From assembly GCA_022702545.1 (NCBI GenBank), contig JAHRBC010000003.1, forward strand, positions 5,394,001-5,458,000: a DNA stretch of 64,000 nt, written 5' to 3'. The notes beneath the pieces were generated by a model. The model was not told where the DNA came from and searched no databases. It was given only the letters and a program-made list of their open reading frames with translations. Made by a program: the position numbers and the translations under genes. Positions within the stretch are counted from its first letter, which is position 1, and each line of letters begins with the position of its first letter. Shown here one piece after another: positions 11,742-22,699 of this stretch. This DNA comes from Phycomyces nitens. Taxonomy: Eukaryota > Mucoromycota > Mucoromycetes > Mucorales > Phycomycetaceae.

Positions 11742-12830
11742 ATGCAAATCGGCCTTGATATTGTTTTTGGGCTCAATCCATCACACCTTCCGCAGCATGT
11801 TTCAAAGGTGAAAAAATTTTCAGATTCTCTCCTTTTTCTTTGGTTCCCTTTATTTTTCCTTTTGCTTGCTTTTTTGATATCGGCGCCTTTCTCTGGTAAG
11901 ACATTTTTTATACCTCTTTATACACACAAATTAACCTCTTTTTCATAGATGTGCGCTCCCATTGCAACTCATCCTTTCCACAATGGCCATCTAGACAAAT
12001 ACTCACTGGCCGCATTCACTGGTACCATCATCTTGATAAAAATTATTTTCACTTCTCTCTCAGATTAGCCAAACAACTTATATAAGGATGCCATCGGCAC
12101 CAGGTAAAAAATTTCTTTCAATCATACTTGTTCCCTCTCTGACTCTATTCCATTGTAGACTGCCCTGTCTATTCACGCCATCGGCCTCCTCCATCATTCG
12201 CGATTGTAATCATAAAGGTAATATTCTTTATAAATCTCTTTTTGCTTATTCAAAATATTATTCAGACTATTTATTAATAATTATTATTATGTGTTTTATA
12301 GGCTCCTTTGGTCTTTCTTTGCACACCATGCCCCCTACTTTGATAACCCATTTGGCTCCTGGTATGTAAATTAAATATATCATCACTCTGTTCACCCATA
12401 TTAATTTTTATTCCCTTTTTTATAGTAAAACCCGCCACACAGCCCATCCAGCCTTACAATTCAAGTCCCCTTTGCCCACTCTTGCCCATCTCTTGCAATG
12501 TAAGTATCTTTTGTCACACAAAAATTTCCTCTTTGTATCCCATATCAATAACACTTCTTTATCTTTTACAGAACACTCCCGCAGCCCAAAAAATCGTTGG
12601 ATATTCATATTTTTGCAGGTATTTTTTATGTAGAAAAATATTCCATCCAAATAGCAGCAAGCAACCGGGTAGAAACGGCTAGGCATAGGAATAGGCGTAA
12701 TAGTAGACCCTGAACCTAGAAACATTCTATTCTTTCTAATAAAAATAAAAACGTAAAACATTACCAATCAATTATAAACGGGAAATCAAATAATGGGTGA
12801 TATATTACTGGTGAAGAAGGATAAAGAAGC
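11742..12830 (+). other. Right-hand arm of the CACTA element with exon/intron-like blocks
   Basis: There is no long frame. The block 12088-12740 has four short candidate introns with good consensus ends (GTAAAAAATT..TTGTAG, GTAATATTC..TTATAG, GTATGTAAA..TTATAG, GTAAGTATC..TTACAG). The intervening short exons encode at most a 40-60-residue peptide. The same pattern recurs at 1-700, where a one-base difference in a C run keeps a longer frame open (reading CTPYPYFDNPFGS). This may be a small spliced gene or a non-coding transcript of the element; coding status is uncertain. Confidence 0.35.
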
Positions 12831-13206
12831 TTTCAATCCATTCATTTAATTGGCTTTCATGAAGAGTATGCTCAATATTTTCGATAAATACACGACCATG
12901 TATTTTCATGAATATATGATTCTCCCAATATTTCCAGGTCCATAAATACGGCACCAAAATAGAACCGTACTTTTAAATATTTCTTTTTGTTTTTCCAGAT
13001 CAGATCAGTACACCGAAAGTGCTAACAGCCCTCACCTGCGGCACATTATTTCAAAAATCCACTACTAGATAGCACGTCAACGAGATAGCTGACAAGGTAG
13101 CTTGTCTCATAGTCGGAAAAAAAACCACCCTATGTTAAAACATCGCTTTATAGTACAGCATTGCCACTTTTACGTTATTGGAATTTCTTTATTTTTTGCA
13201 GTGTAT

Positions 13207-13494
13207 GGTTCCCGTGCTCTTCGTGGGCCAGAGAAGAACTATGCGGCCACCCACTTGGAGGCCCTTGCTCTCATCTGGGGGATTACCCGTTTCCGCCACT
13301 ATTTGGCCGGGAGACACTTTATCTTGCGAACTGACCACGCCGCCCTGGTCTACATCGTGAACAACAACAAGCCTTCGCCAAAGCTATCAAGGTGGGCAGC
13401 AGCCCTCATGGAGTATGACTTCACCATCCAGCACACTCCTGGCCGCGATAACCCGGCCGATGCTCTCTCGCGCCTTTTGGCGCCTACTCTTTAA
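13207..13494 (+). CDS. pol: Pol of gypsy E, second part: rest of RNase H
   Basis: This continues the frame broken at 6846. The first codons read GSRALRGPEKNY, exactly the RNase H segment expected after the VIAY preceding the CACTA insertion. The rest shows ALIWGITRFRHYLAGRHF, RTDHAALVYI and the terminal PADALSRLL typical of gypsy pol. It stops at 13494, before the integrase. As the element stands this part cannot be translated from the pol start. Confidence 0.88.
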   Translation, partial: GSRALRGPEKNYAATHLEALALIWGITRFRHYLAGRHFILRTDHAALVYIVNNNKPSPKLSRWAAALMEYDFTIQHTPGRDNPADALSRLLAPTL

Positions 13495-14025
13495 AAAAGA
13501 GATCATCGTTTCCCCACCCTACCTTTGGCACCCTTTTTCTTTCTGCTTGGCGGCATCTTTTCTTTTCTTTTTTTTTTCTTCTTCTTTTCCCCACCTTATA
13601 TTTTACTCTTATCCTTTATTTTTCCTTTTCCTTAATTTTATCTATATCACCTATCTGTATCCTCAATCAAAAAAGTAATCTAAAAAAGCAAAAACATTAT
13701 TAAAATCATTATTTAAAACAAGCAACACCAAAAACAAAATATAAATCTCTATTCTCAAAAAAAAACATTCCCTCTTTTCAAAATCAATATTCTTTATTTT
13801 TATTCTTCAAAAACCCTTTTTTCTGTTCCCATTGCTGTATATTCAACTAGTTTGAATAAGTTCCCTTTGCTGTTTCGTTGCTGAACAATTCAATCGTTTG
13901 AATAACCTCCTTGCTGTTTCCCTTTGCTGTAAAAATTCGTTTATCGAATAAGTCCCTTGTTGTCCCTATCTTTGAGTCGTCCTTTCTACTATAAACTCAA
14001 TTCTCTCAATCTGCTGTTCTCCAAA
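13495..14025 (+). other. Non-coding spacer between RNase H and integrase of gypsy E
   Basis: About 530 bp, T- and A-rich, with recurring GCTGTTTC / TTTGAATAA / CCCTTTGCTGT blocks reminiscent of the LTR interior. No frame links RNase H to integrase. There is no obvious donor site at the RNase H stop. It may hold an internal promoter, an intron or an internal ribosome entry; nothing visible decides this. Confidence 0.5.
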
Positions 14026-15354
14026 ATGGACTATCCCTTATATCTGTCCATCTACTACTATCTCACTCGCAATGGCGAGTATCCACAAGACTGTACTCCT
14101 AGCATCAAGCGCAAGATCAGAAATCAAGCTAGGCAGTACGATCCACATGGGGGGAAACTCTTCAAGAAAAATCCCGTTTCCCCAGTAGCACAAGAGTTGT
14201 TACACGAGGCCAATGTGGAGGCTGTTATCCGTCAAGTCCATGAGGAGGGACATTATGGTGTTAACAACACTTGGTCCCAACTCCGTCTCCAATATACTGG
14301 TCCTCGCCTCTTCGAATGGACTCGCAGAGTAGTCCAAAGCTGCATTGCTTGCCAAGTCAGGTCCAAGAAACCCCACAAGCGCACCGAACCAGCCCATCCA
14401 ATTGAAACCCCTTCTTATCCATTTTACATGGTAGGCTGTGACGCCGTTGGCCCCATGGAGCCTACAGAGAGTGGTTGTCGCTTCCTCTTGGTTGCCGTAG
14501 ACTACTTGACCAGGTGGCCAATTGCCCTTGCTGTACCAGACATAACCGAAGAAACCACTGCGGACTTCTTGTTCAACCATGTCGTTGTCCCGTATGGTGT
14601 TCCCAGGTTCCTTCTTACTGATCGAGGCAGCAACTTTACCTCTGGTTATGTGCGCGAGTTCCTCAAGAGCCTGAACCTCCGCCATTTAACCACCACTGCC
14701 TATCGCCCTCAGACCAATGGTCTCTGTGAGAGACTCAACCAGACTCTCACCCAAACTCTCGCCAAGATCGTCCGCGATGCCAATGCCCTCACCACTTGGG
14801 ATCGCTATGTTACTTCTGCTCTTCTCGCTCTGCGCACTATGCGTAACGACTCTACTGGTCACACCCCTTCCATGCTTCTCTATGGTTATACCTTGCGTAC
14901 TCCTGCCACCTGGCCTGCTCCCAGAGAAGACTTTGATGAATCCGATCCCCTTGAAGAAATTGCAAGTAGGGTAAGGGTCATCACCCATCTCGTTGAGAAT
15001 CTGCGGCCGGAAGCCAGGGCCAAGTCCAATGAACAGAAGAAGAAGAACAAGGTGCGGTATGACCAACTGGTTTCTCCTCGGCGAAGGTTTGCTCCTGGTG
15101 AGCAAGTCCTGATGCGCAACAACAACCCACCCCATAAGCTAGCAGACCGCTGGTTAGGACCTATGACCGTGACCAGAGTCAATCAGAATGGTACCTACCA
15201 CCTTACTGGCCCCAACTACCGCCGTCTCCAGAGTGCTGTCAATGGCGACTCCCTTATCCCTTTCCGAAACCACAAGCATATGGTCCCCGACATCCAAGTC
15301 CAAAGGGCCGAACATCAATTTCTCGCCTGGATGGACCGCTTTGATTCTCGTTGA
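14026..15354 (+). CDS. int: Integrase of gypsy E as a separate ORF (442 aa)
   Basis: It inserts the element cDNA into host DNA. The zinc-binding module is HEEGH..CIAC (around 14235-14355). The catalytic triad is visible as D in VGCDAVGP, D in LLTDRGSNF, and E in NGLCERLNQTL, spaced as in Ty3/gypsy integrases. The C-terminal region contains the SH3-like GEQVLMRNNNPPHKLADRW. I see no chromodomain. The ATG at 14026 opens the frame; upstream codons are open but lack ATG. Having integrase in its own ORF behind a non-coding spacer is unusual for this superfamily. Confidence 0.88.
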   Translation: MDYPLYLSIYYYLTRNGEYPQDCTPSIKRKIRNQARQYDPHGGKLFKKNPVSPVAQELLHEANVEAVIRQVHEEGHYGVNNTWSQLRLQYTGPRLFEWTRRVVQSCIACQVRSKKPHKRTEPAHPIETPSYPFYMVGCDAVGPMEPTESGCRFLLVAVDYLTRWPIALAVPDITEETTADFLFNHVVVPYGVPRFLLTDRGSNFTSGYVREFLKSLNLRHLTTTAYRPQTNGLCERLNQTLTQTLAKIVRDANALTTWDRYVTSALLALRTMRNDSTGHTPSMLLYGYTLRTPATWPAPREDFDESDPLEEIASRVRVITHLVENLRPEARAKSNEQKKKNKVRYDQLVSPRRRFAPGEQVLMRNNNPPHKLADRWLGPMTVTRVNQNGTYHLTGPNYRRLQSAVNGDSLIPFRNHKHMVPDIQVQRAEHQFLAWMDRFDSR

Positions 15355-15395
15355 CCTTGCCTTCTCGTTCGTGGCCTTGCTTAGTGGGGGGACCC

Positions 15396-16581
15396 TGACA
15401 CGGGTGTTGTAGGGTTTCCAGCTTCGCCCACTTCTCTCCATTTCACGTGACTTTTCCAAGGCCTTCTCTGCTAGAAAGTGTGACGCAGCATCCTGATCAA
15501 CTTGGCAACGTCACCTTTCTCCATTTGCAAGTCACCTTATTTCCCATATCTCCCTTTTTTCCGCACTTCTTTGATTTTCCATATTTGTCACCCTCGCTCT
15601 CATTTCAAACCCCTCCTATCCATTTCCACATTTATCCATTGTACACTATTTTTGTCATCTATCTTCCCTTCCCTTCTCCCCACGTTGCTGTCTGTGCGCA
15701 CTTATCTTTCTCTTCATGTTATCTACCTCTTTACACCCTCTCACATCGGCACTTCATTTTATTCATACCCCTTCATATCTTTGTCCTTTCTCTCACACTG
15801 CTCATTTTATCATATTACTGTTATCCATATCTTCATACTTCATATCTATATTGTCTTTGCACATTTTCATATCTCATTTTTTCTTATCATATTTGTCCTC
15901 CATTTTTATATTATCACCTTCACTGTATATCCCATTTTCTCATACTATCATATCTTATTTTGTCTTATCATCTCATACCTCTCCCCCCAAAGTCATTATT
16001 ATTCTTATCCATTATCTCATATACTGTTCTATTTTTCATTCACACACCCAATTCCTATATTTTATTATTAATCAATTCACCATTTATCACTAAGTAACAT
16101 TTTACGAAGACTATATAAGAGACTAAAAATTCAATCAATAAACATCATCAGTTATCTCTCTTATTTTCCGTCCCTGAATTAGTGAATTGTCTTGTATAGA
16201 AATTCCTAAACATACTTCGTGCCAAGATTGATTTTTCTTTTCATCCTTTTCCCTTTTTCCTGATTTTGTAACTTCCCAGTACCTTGCTGTCAACTTGATT
16301 AATTGTCCTGAGCGAAATTATCTAGTTCTCTCTCTCTCTTTGTATCCCTATCTTTGTATCCGTTGCTGCCAAGAATATATTTAACTGTCCCGAGCGAAGT
16401 TCATATATCTCTTTCTATTCTCTCACCTTCTTCCTTTCTTGTCCTCTTGCTGTCTTTGAATCGCGGTTTTACCCCCGTTATATTCATTCTTTATCGCACC
16501 CTCGTTATTGTCAACGAAGTGGTATTCAAATTAATATATTTTCTGACTCGTTATCACACACAACAAACTCAACACGCGTCA
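15396..16581 (+). repeat. 3' LTR of gypsy E
   Basis: 1186 bp, same length and ends as the 5' LTR, preceded by the polypurine run GTGGGGGGACCC. Differences from the 5' LTR are few (for example GTAGC/GCAGC near 15485 and a T-run difference near 15880), indicating a recent insertion. It is followed after only CTT by LTR 'G'. Confidence 0.9.
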
Positions 16582-16584
16582 CTT

Positions 16585-17596
16585 TGACACGGGTGTTGTA
16601 GTTTTTCCAGCTTCGCCCACTTTCGCAAGCAACGTCATCCTTTTCCAGACTGCCTTGCCAGAAAGAGTGACGTCGTGTCCAGTCAATATGGCGACGTCAC
16701 TCATATCGCATCGCAAGTCACTTTTTACCCATATACCTCTTTACACTTCCATCTTTATCTCCCATTATCTGCATTTCAATTATCATTCTTGTGTCCACCT
16801 TTTGTCATCTATCTCATTTTCTCTTTCCCAATGTTCCTGTCTGTGCGCATTTATCCTTATCTTCACTCTACATTTTTCTCACATATCTATATTTTCTTTA
16901 TCATTATTGTCACCCATTTTTACATTATCATCCTTACTGCACATCTTGTTTTCTCATATTTTCATATCTCTGTCTTGTCTTATCATTTTACATTTTACAC
17001 AATCTCTCATTATCCGTATCCATTATCTCATATTACTGTTCTATTTTTCGTTCTCACACCCATTTTCTATAATCCATTATTAATCAATTCATAATTATCT
17101 ACAAAGTAATATTTTACGAAGTCTATATAAGAGACTAAAAATTCAATCAATAAAATTATCAGTTATCTCACTCTTATTTTCCGTCCCTGAATTAGTGAAT
17201 TGTCTTGTATAGAAATTCCTAAACATACTTCGTGCCAAGATTGATTTTTCTTTTCATCCAATTCCCTTTTCCGTCCAAATCTGTATCTTCCCAGTACCTT
17301 GCTGTCAACTTTAATAATTGTCCTGAGTGAAATTATCTAGTTCCCCTCTCCTATTATATCTCTTCCTCCCTGTTTCCATTGCTGTCAAGAATATATCTAA
17401 CTGTCCCGAGCGAAGTTCATATATCTCTGTCTATTTCTTCATTTTCTCTTCTTTTGTCCTCTTGCTGTCTTTGAATTGCGGTTCTACCCCCGTTATATTC
17501 ATTCTTTATCGCACCCTCGTTATTGTCAACGTGAGGTATTCAATTTACTATATTTTTCTGACTCGTTTTCACTCACAACAAACTCAACACGCGTCA
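16585..17596 (+). repeat. LTR 'G', diverged relative placed in tandem with the E 3' LTR
   Basis: It begins TGACACGGGTGTTGTAG and ends CAACACGCGTCA, 1012 bp. The second half is close to LTR E (same TATATAAGAGACTAAAAATT block); the first half is diverged and shorter. The right flank is CCTT (17597-17600). Together with LTR F and gypsy E it forms a stack of at least three insertions of one LTR family. Confidence 0.75.
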
Positions 17597-17862
17597 CCTT
17601 CCTTTACCCTCCTTCCCGTTCTCTTTGCCATCCCAATCTCTCTCTGTATGGTGAGTTACTCCCTGCAGTAGATGAGTTCATCTACCTTGGTATGCCCTTT
17701 TGTAATAAGGGTATTTTTGGCCCCTCTATTGTCACACATCGCCGTTCTGGAACGTTGGCTACCATGGCTACCCTCAATGCTGTTGGGGCCTGCAGATCTG
17801 GCTTTTCCCTCCTTTTGAGCTCAAGACTCTATCGCACTTTTGTTCGCCCCAAATTTGAGTAT
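17597..17862 (+). pseudogene. Non-LTR retrotransposon (LINE) fragment, C-terminal RT region
   Basis: A frame in this stretch reads EFIYLGMPFCNKGIFG, then GFSLLLSSRLYRTFVRPKFEY. This is the segment just after the reverse transcriptase domain in LINE-type ORF2 proteins (FxYLGxPxN..., RPxxEY). It is open for about 80 residues but cut on the left by LTR G and on the right by the CACTA element starting at 17863, so it is a remnant. Confidence 0.6.
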
Positions 17863-20258
17863 CACTACGGCGGAAAAAATGGTAGCTAACTACCGTTTTG
17901 GTAGCATTACTACCGTTTTTTCCCACCAAAAAAAACGGTAGTAAAGACTCTGTATAAGGCGATTTCGGTAGCTGTTACCGTTTTTTTAGTGCGAAAAAAA
18001 AAGGTAGTTATGAGGCAGGAATAGGCACAGCTACCGTTTTTTTATCCAACCAAAATTGTTTCTTTATATACTATAGCCTCTCTTTTATATTACTTTATAT
18101 ACTAGCACCCATTCTTTTTTTACTGCCATTTATTTGAAATAATGATCTATTTTTTATTATAATTTCGATTTATTTCAAATAATATTAAAATATATATAAT
18201 AATAATATAGAAACATACCAAAAGCAAATACTATTTAATATTATAAAACGTATATGGTACAAACCTTTTACTCAATCTATACACGATGCCAACAACATGT
18301 TGTTATGACTTGGATGGCCTTTGGTCTTCATCGATTGCTATAAAAATATTGTGGTCAGAGAATGAAGCAATCAAATAAACCGAATATATTGTTTTGGGTA
18401 GCATACCAGTATATATTGTGCTTGTTAATCAGCGTGCCGAGCATCTTGTTGTGAATCACTGTCATGACTTGGAAGGCCTTTGGTCTTCATCAATTGCTAT
18501 AAAGATATTGTGGTCAGAGAATGAAGCGATCAAATAAACCAAGCATATTGTTTTGGATAGCATACCAGTATATATTGTGCTTGTTAATCGGTATACCAAG
18601 CATCTCTTGAATTAATGCCACTATATGAAACGTACAGATGTAAATACTAGATGCAGTAGAAGGAGAATAGAGAATGTGCAATATGATTAATTAAAGAGTG
18701 TAAACATATTATAATATTCTTACCATAGAAAATATATTGCTGTAAAGTCAGCTCATAAGATTTAAAACTAATTCGAATATAATGATAGTTGGCAGAATGA
18801 GTACATCATTAAGAAAACAATATGCATATTCTACAGAGATTCCCAGGTGGGGAGGTGGGGAACAACAAACTTTAGTGTAATATAGCTGTAAAAAATTTTC
18901 ACCTTTTTTTAGTGTCTGAAAAATTATGAGATGAGTGTTTCATTCCTTGATTAAAGATAGCAGAGCTGAAGATGTGGTATACAAGATTCCAATCGGATGT
19001 TTATGTAATTGACAACCTTACATAAGGGAGGGTCATTTAGTTTTACTTCAAAAAAGTAGAGCAAAGAAAAGAAAAGAAATATAAACTAACCTCGGTGTAA
19101 TACAGCTATAAAAAAATTCATTTTTTTTGGTGCTTGAAAAAGGGCGAGATGTGTGTTTCATTCCTAGATTAAAAACAACAGAGCTGAAGATGTGGTATAC
19201 AAGATGCCAACCGGGCATTTATTAAGGTGGCAATCTTACGTGATGGAGAGTTATTCGATTTTATTTCAAAGGAGAGGACCAAAGCAAAGATAAAACAGCT
19301 AAAGGAAAAGAGGAAAAGAAAAAGTGCACTAAAACATATACTAAAAATATGAGAGAACCAATAAGAGCAGCCTAAAGAATATTAAAGACTTAGTCTGTTT
19401 CTCTTAGATGAAGGCTCATTGCTCATTCCTAGTGGTGTAAACCTATATCAAACAGTAGAAATATTATATTAATATTAAATTGAGAATAGATGAGCAACAA
19501 AAAAGCTCTAACTTATAGTACATCTGTCATGATTGGGGATTCAGCCTCGTCATCCATTTGAAATACCTCATCTTCCAAAAGAAAAGAACTGCTTGCTCTT
19601 TCCTGCTATAACATAATAAAAATATTGTATTAATTATAATGTATATTCAAATGTTTGTTAATTAATAAACTTACCTGGCTGTTCTCTGCTATTTTTCTCT
19701 TACGAGTCTGGTTTGCACTCTTAAAGGTGTCTTGAAGAAGGTTCTTGGCACACCACATTCTTTTGCACTTGTAAATGTGGAGTGCTATTGTCCTAGCCGT
19801 GCCTCACTGGCCACAATCATTGATGACAGGTACGTTGATTTTGTCATCATTGACCAAGAAGTGTCTTTGCTGCTGTTGCTATTATTAGTCAAATAATCTC
19901 TTACCTACCCATGGAAAAAGTAATTAGAGTATACTCCAAGCTTATCACGTCAAACTTGAAGGGCGGTAGAAATGCCAGTTTGCTTGTTGAGCGCTTTGCT
20001 GTTCATAGCTTTGTCAGTTCAGCAAACAGCTCTCAGAATTATCCTAGTACAAGTCAGCCGTCCACATATAATGAAGCAAGTTTCTTAGATCTTCCAGATG
20101 GTATAAGTGCTGCCCAGCTATGGGAGCCATTCAACTGACATGCTAGCTTGAATGATGATGACTTGGAAGGTTTCAGCAGCCCTGTTGTCAAGAATACTTT
20201 GGCAAAGTACTATGTGCGAAACAGTGGTATGAACAGTATTGAACTTGATGACCCGACT
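17863..20258 (+). mobile_element. Truncated CACTA copy 1 (relative of 22289-25466, opposite orientation)
   Basis: The left end is CACTACGGCGGAAAAAATGG, preceded by TAT. The terminal 200 bp contain many CTACCGTTTTTT motifs on both strands. The body matches 22289-25466 in reverse complement down to the block GATGACCCGAC at 20258, where LTR C abruptly starts. It contains a tnp2-derived fragment (19911-20138) that ends at the same TGA as the other copy, so both descend from an already broken ancestor. The distal end is deleted. Confidence 0.85.
19911..20258 (+). pseudogene. Fragment of a tnp2-like transposase in CACTA copy 1
   Basis: The frame from 19911 encodes 75 residues (SKLITSNLKGGRNASLLVER) and stops at TGA in ...LWEPFN*HASLNDDD. 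The same frame continues beyond the stop for another 40 residues until LTR C replaces it. The second copy has the identical stop at the equivalent place. Function is presumed lost. Confidence 0.6.
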
Positions 20259-20876
20259 GTTGTGGGTAGAAATAAACTTGGAAAGATACGAAAGAATTCG
20301 TGAGAACTTGTGTAGGGTGTTTATTCAAAAGAAAAAGGTTATCTTTCTACACAGAACTAACTACTGATATTTATATGTTTTCTGATTTATAATTCAGTAT
20401 ATGCTTTGGTAATATTTATCACGATGAGTCATCTTCCAGGAGTATTGTCTTTCTGGAAAGATCCAGAGAGACCTATTGATATGATACTTCTCCAGTCAGA
20501 TCAGCCAGAGAGCTTTGGTAAAGAAGAGCATTTATGCTATTGGTAATATTTTAATATTCCGACCCAGATACTTGGGTAATGTTTTTAGAATTATTAATTC
20601 ATTGTAGTTGTAGTCTCTCAATCAAGTATTCATATAATCAACGAAATATGTAGATGGAATATGATGATGCCATTAGATAAATATGTGTATATCTGTATAT
20701 CTCATATTATGGTGATAACAATAATAATAATAAATAATAATCAATTATGTGTATGATGATCTGTGTATTGGATAATCTCATAAAGGCAGATCCGTTTGAC
20801 TGGAATAGCTGAGGATATTATTTTATCCTTCAGTCTTACTCTCAGATTCAGCAGTGATCAATACTCATTTACAACA
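20259..20876 (+). repeat. LTR 'C' joining CACTA copy 1 to gypsy D
   Basis: 618 bp, from TGTTGTGGGTAGAA to CTCATTTACAACA. It is the reverse complement of the solo LTR at 29433-30050, which has the same length. Unlike that copy it has no target-site duplication: the flanks are CCGAC (20254-20258) and CCCAG (20877-20881). Both neighbouring elements are truncated exactly at its edges, so it looks like the product of recombination between two LTR C copies with loss of the intervening DNA. Confidence 0.88.
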
Positions 20877-22288
20877 CCCAGGAGTTCACGTTTGGTAATG
20901 GGATAGTTATGTTCAGACTTGGAGAGAGAGTGAGCCATGAAGCCAATGTAACGATATTAGTTGTTGATGATCTGATAGAGCACTGCACCTATTCCAGTGT
21001 TAGAGGCGTCCGTGGCAACCAGGAAAGGCTGATTGGTGTCCGGGTGGCTTATAACTGGTGCGTGGGTAAGTGCGTGTTTGAGCTTGAAAAAAGCTTGTGT
21101 TTGTTCCTCAGTCCATAACCCTAGTAATGAGTCAGCATTGCACAGTTTATCGAGTGGAGATGACAGTTGCAACAAGTTTGGAATATGCTTGCAAAAGTAA
21201 TTGATGAGACCGAGGAATCTTTGAATGTTTTTGCCAGACTTGGGTTGAGGCCAGATGTTGGCATTATGAACTTTGCAAGCATCGAGATCAACACCTCTTG
21301 TACTCACAGTGAAACCCAGTAAAGATACAGAAGTTTGTGTGAAGTGACATTTCTGTGGATTAAGAATGAGGTTGACGTCTGTAAGCTTTTGAATGGCGCT
21401 TTGGACATGTTTAACATGGTCAGTCATGTTAGTGGAAAAGACTACGATATCATCCACAAAGGCAGTAACATATGGAGTGTCATGGTAGATGAGATTCACA
21501 ACACGTTGAAACTTGGATGACAAAGGCTTAAGGCCAAATGGACATCCACGGAACATATACTGATTGCCTTCAAATGTGAATGTGGTCTTGTGTCGATCAT
21601 CCTCATGAATCTTAAAGCGATGGAATGCACTCTTGAGGTCAAGAGTGGTGAATATGGTGGCACCTCATAGCTTGTGGAAGAGCTCGGAAATGAGTGGCAG
21701 AGGGAACCTGTCATCTGGCAGCAGAGTATTGATTGCTCTGGGATCCAGGCAAGGTCTCTTTCCTGTTGGGTTGCCAAACTCATCTTTCTTGGGTGCGAAG
21801 GTAAGTGGGCTATTCCACTTAGTGTTGACAGGTGCACACTGGATTGTGCCGTCAGTTAGCCATTGTTTGATGTGTTTGGCCATCAGTGGTACAAGTTGCA
21901 GAGCGATGGGATATTGATGCCAATAGACTACCTGACCTGGAGGAGTAGGTAGACGTACAATAGACTCTTTAACTGTACAGAATGAGGAGATGGGGATAGC
22001 TTCGTTTGACTTAATAAAGGGTAAAAGAACCTTCATGAAAGTACTATGTTCAGCAGGTGTTCCAGCTGGTGAATTATTGGGTTCTTCTTTTTCAATTATG
22101 GGAGTAGGAGCCTGAGGCGCGTTAGATCCATACCAACTAGTTGCCAGTCCTAACAAATGAATGCCAAGGCTAGGCATCAAGTCTGTACCAATACTAACAT
22201 CTATATTCTCAGCGAGATCCATAACTTCAAACGAGTGTGCTATCTTTTTATCATTATATGAAACATTTATTTTATTTGTAACTCCTAG
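20877..22288 (-). pseudogene. pol: Gypsy D pol: end of protease, RT, start of RNase H
   Basis: The minus-strand frame from 22288 reads LGVTNKINVSYND, continuing the protease cut at 25467. RT follows, with KRPCLDPRAINTLLPDDRFP and the catalytic AFVDDIVVFS. RNase H has LVATDASNTGIGAVLYQ and GFMAHSLSKSEHNYPITKRE before the sequence ends at LTR C. In-frame stops are TGA near 21666 (after LFHKL) and TAA near 20957 (after YQIINN). The rest of the frame is clean, so inactivation is recent. Confidence 0.88.
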
Positions 22289-22699
22289 CACTACGGTGGA
22301 AGGACCAGTAGCTGTGCCAAAAACGGTAGTATAACTACCGTTTTTTATGATTTTAGAGCACTTTATCTCCGCAGATTGTGGTTGAAAGGTAATGTCATTG
22401 ATCCCGAATCATAAAAGTCACATGGAATGTCTTTTCATCAGGCAATGAGGTAGTTGTAGTACCATAGAAAGGGCTTGTAAGTTTTTAGGCAACGTTGTTT
22501 ATTGAAACGAGCATTTTATTTGGTGTTAAAGATGTTGCGCATTCTTGAGAAAAATAATTTTTTGCCTGTGTGAACAAAACAGTAGTTATGCTACCGTTTT
22601 TTTGAAACAATTTTTTTTGTTTTTGACATTATTAGCTATTTTATTTTATTTTATTTGGTATTGATATTTATAAGGAAAGAAAAAAGAAAAAGAAAATTT

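Larger units (their letters stand above)
6847..13203 (+). mobile_element. Complete CACTA-type (tnp2) DNA transposon with CACTG termini
   Basis: The left end reads CACTGGAAAAACTCCC. The right end, read inward on the minus strand, is CACTGCAAAAAATAAAG. The insertion is flanked by a 3-bp duplication TAT (6844-6846 and 13204-13206), the length typical of CACTA elements. It carries a 938-residue tnp2 transposase on the plus strand and a convergent 333-residue second gene, then 1.6 kb of largely non-coding DNA whose distal half is duplicated at 1-1080. Excising it precisely restores RNase H of gypsy E. Confidence 0.93.
2208..16581 (+). mobile_element. Ty3/gypsy retrotransposon 'E', split by a CACTA element
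   Basis: It has two LTRs of equal length (1186 bp), gag, pol (protease, RT, RNase H), and a separate integrase ORF. A purine-rich tract (GTGGGGGGACCC) lies directly before the 3' LTR. The sequence after the 5' LTR, TGGAGGTCGTGCCGAG, sits where a tRNA primer-binding site is expected; I could not name the tRNA. A 6357-bp CACTA element is inserted in the RNase H region. Removing it and one copy of the TAT duplication restores the frame. Flanks are CTTT on the left and CTT before the next LTR on the right, so the target duplication is not cleanly readable. Confidence 0.9.
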
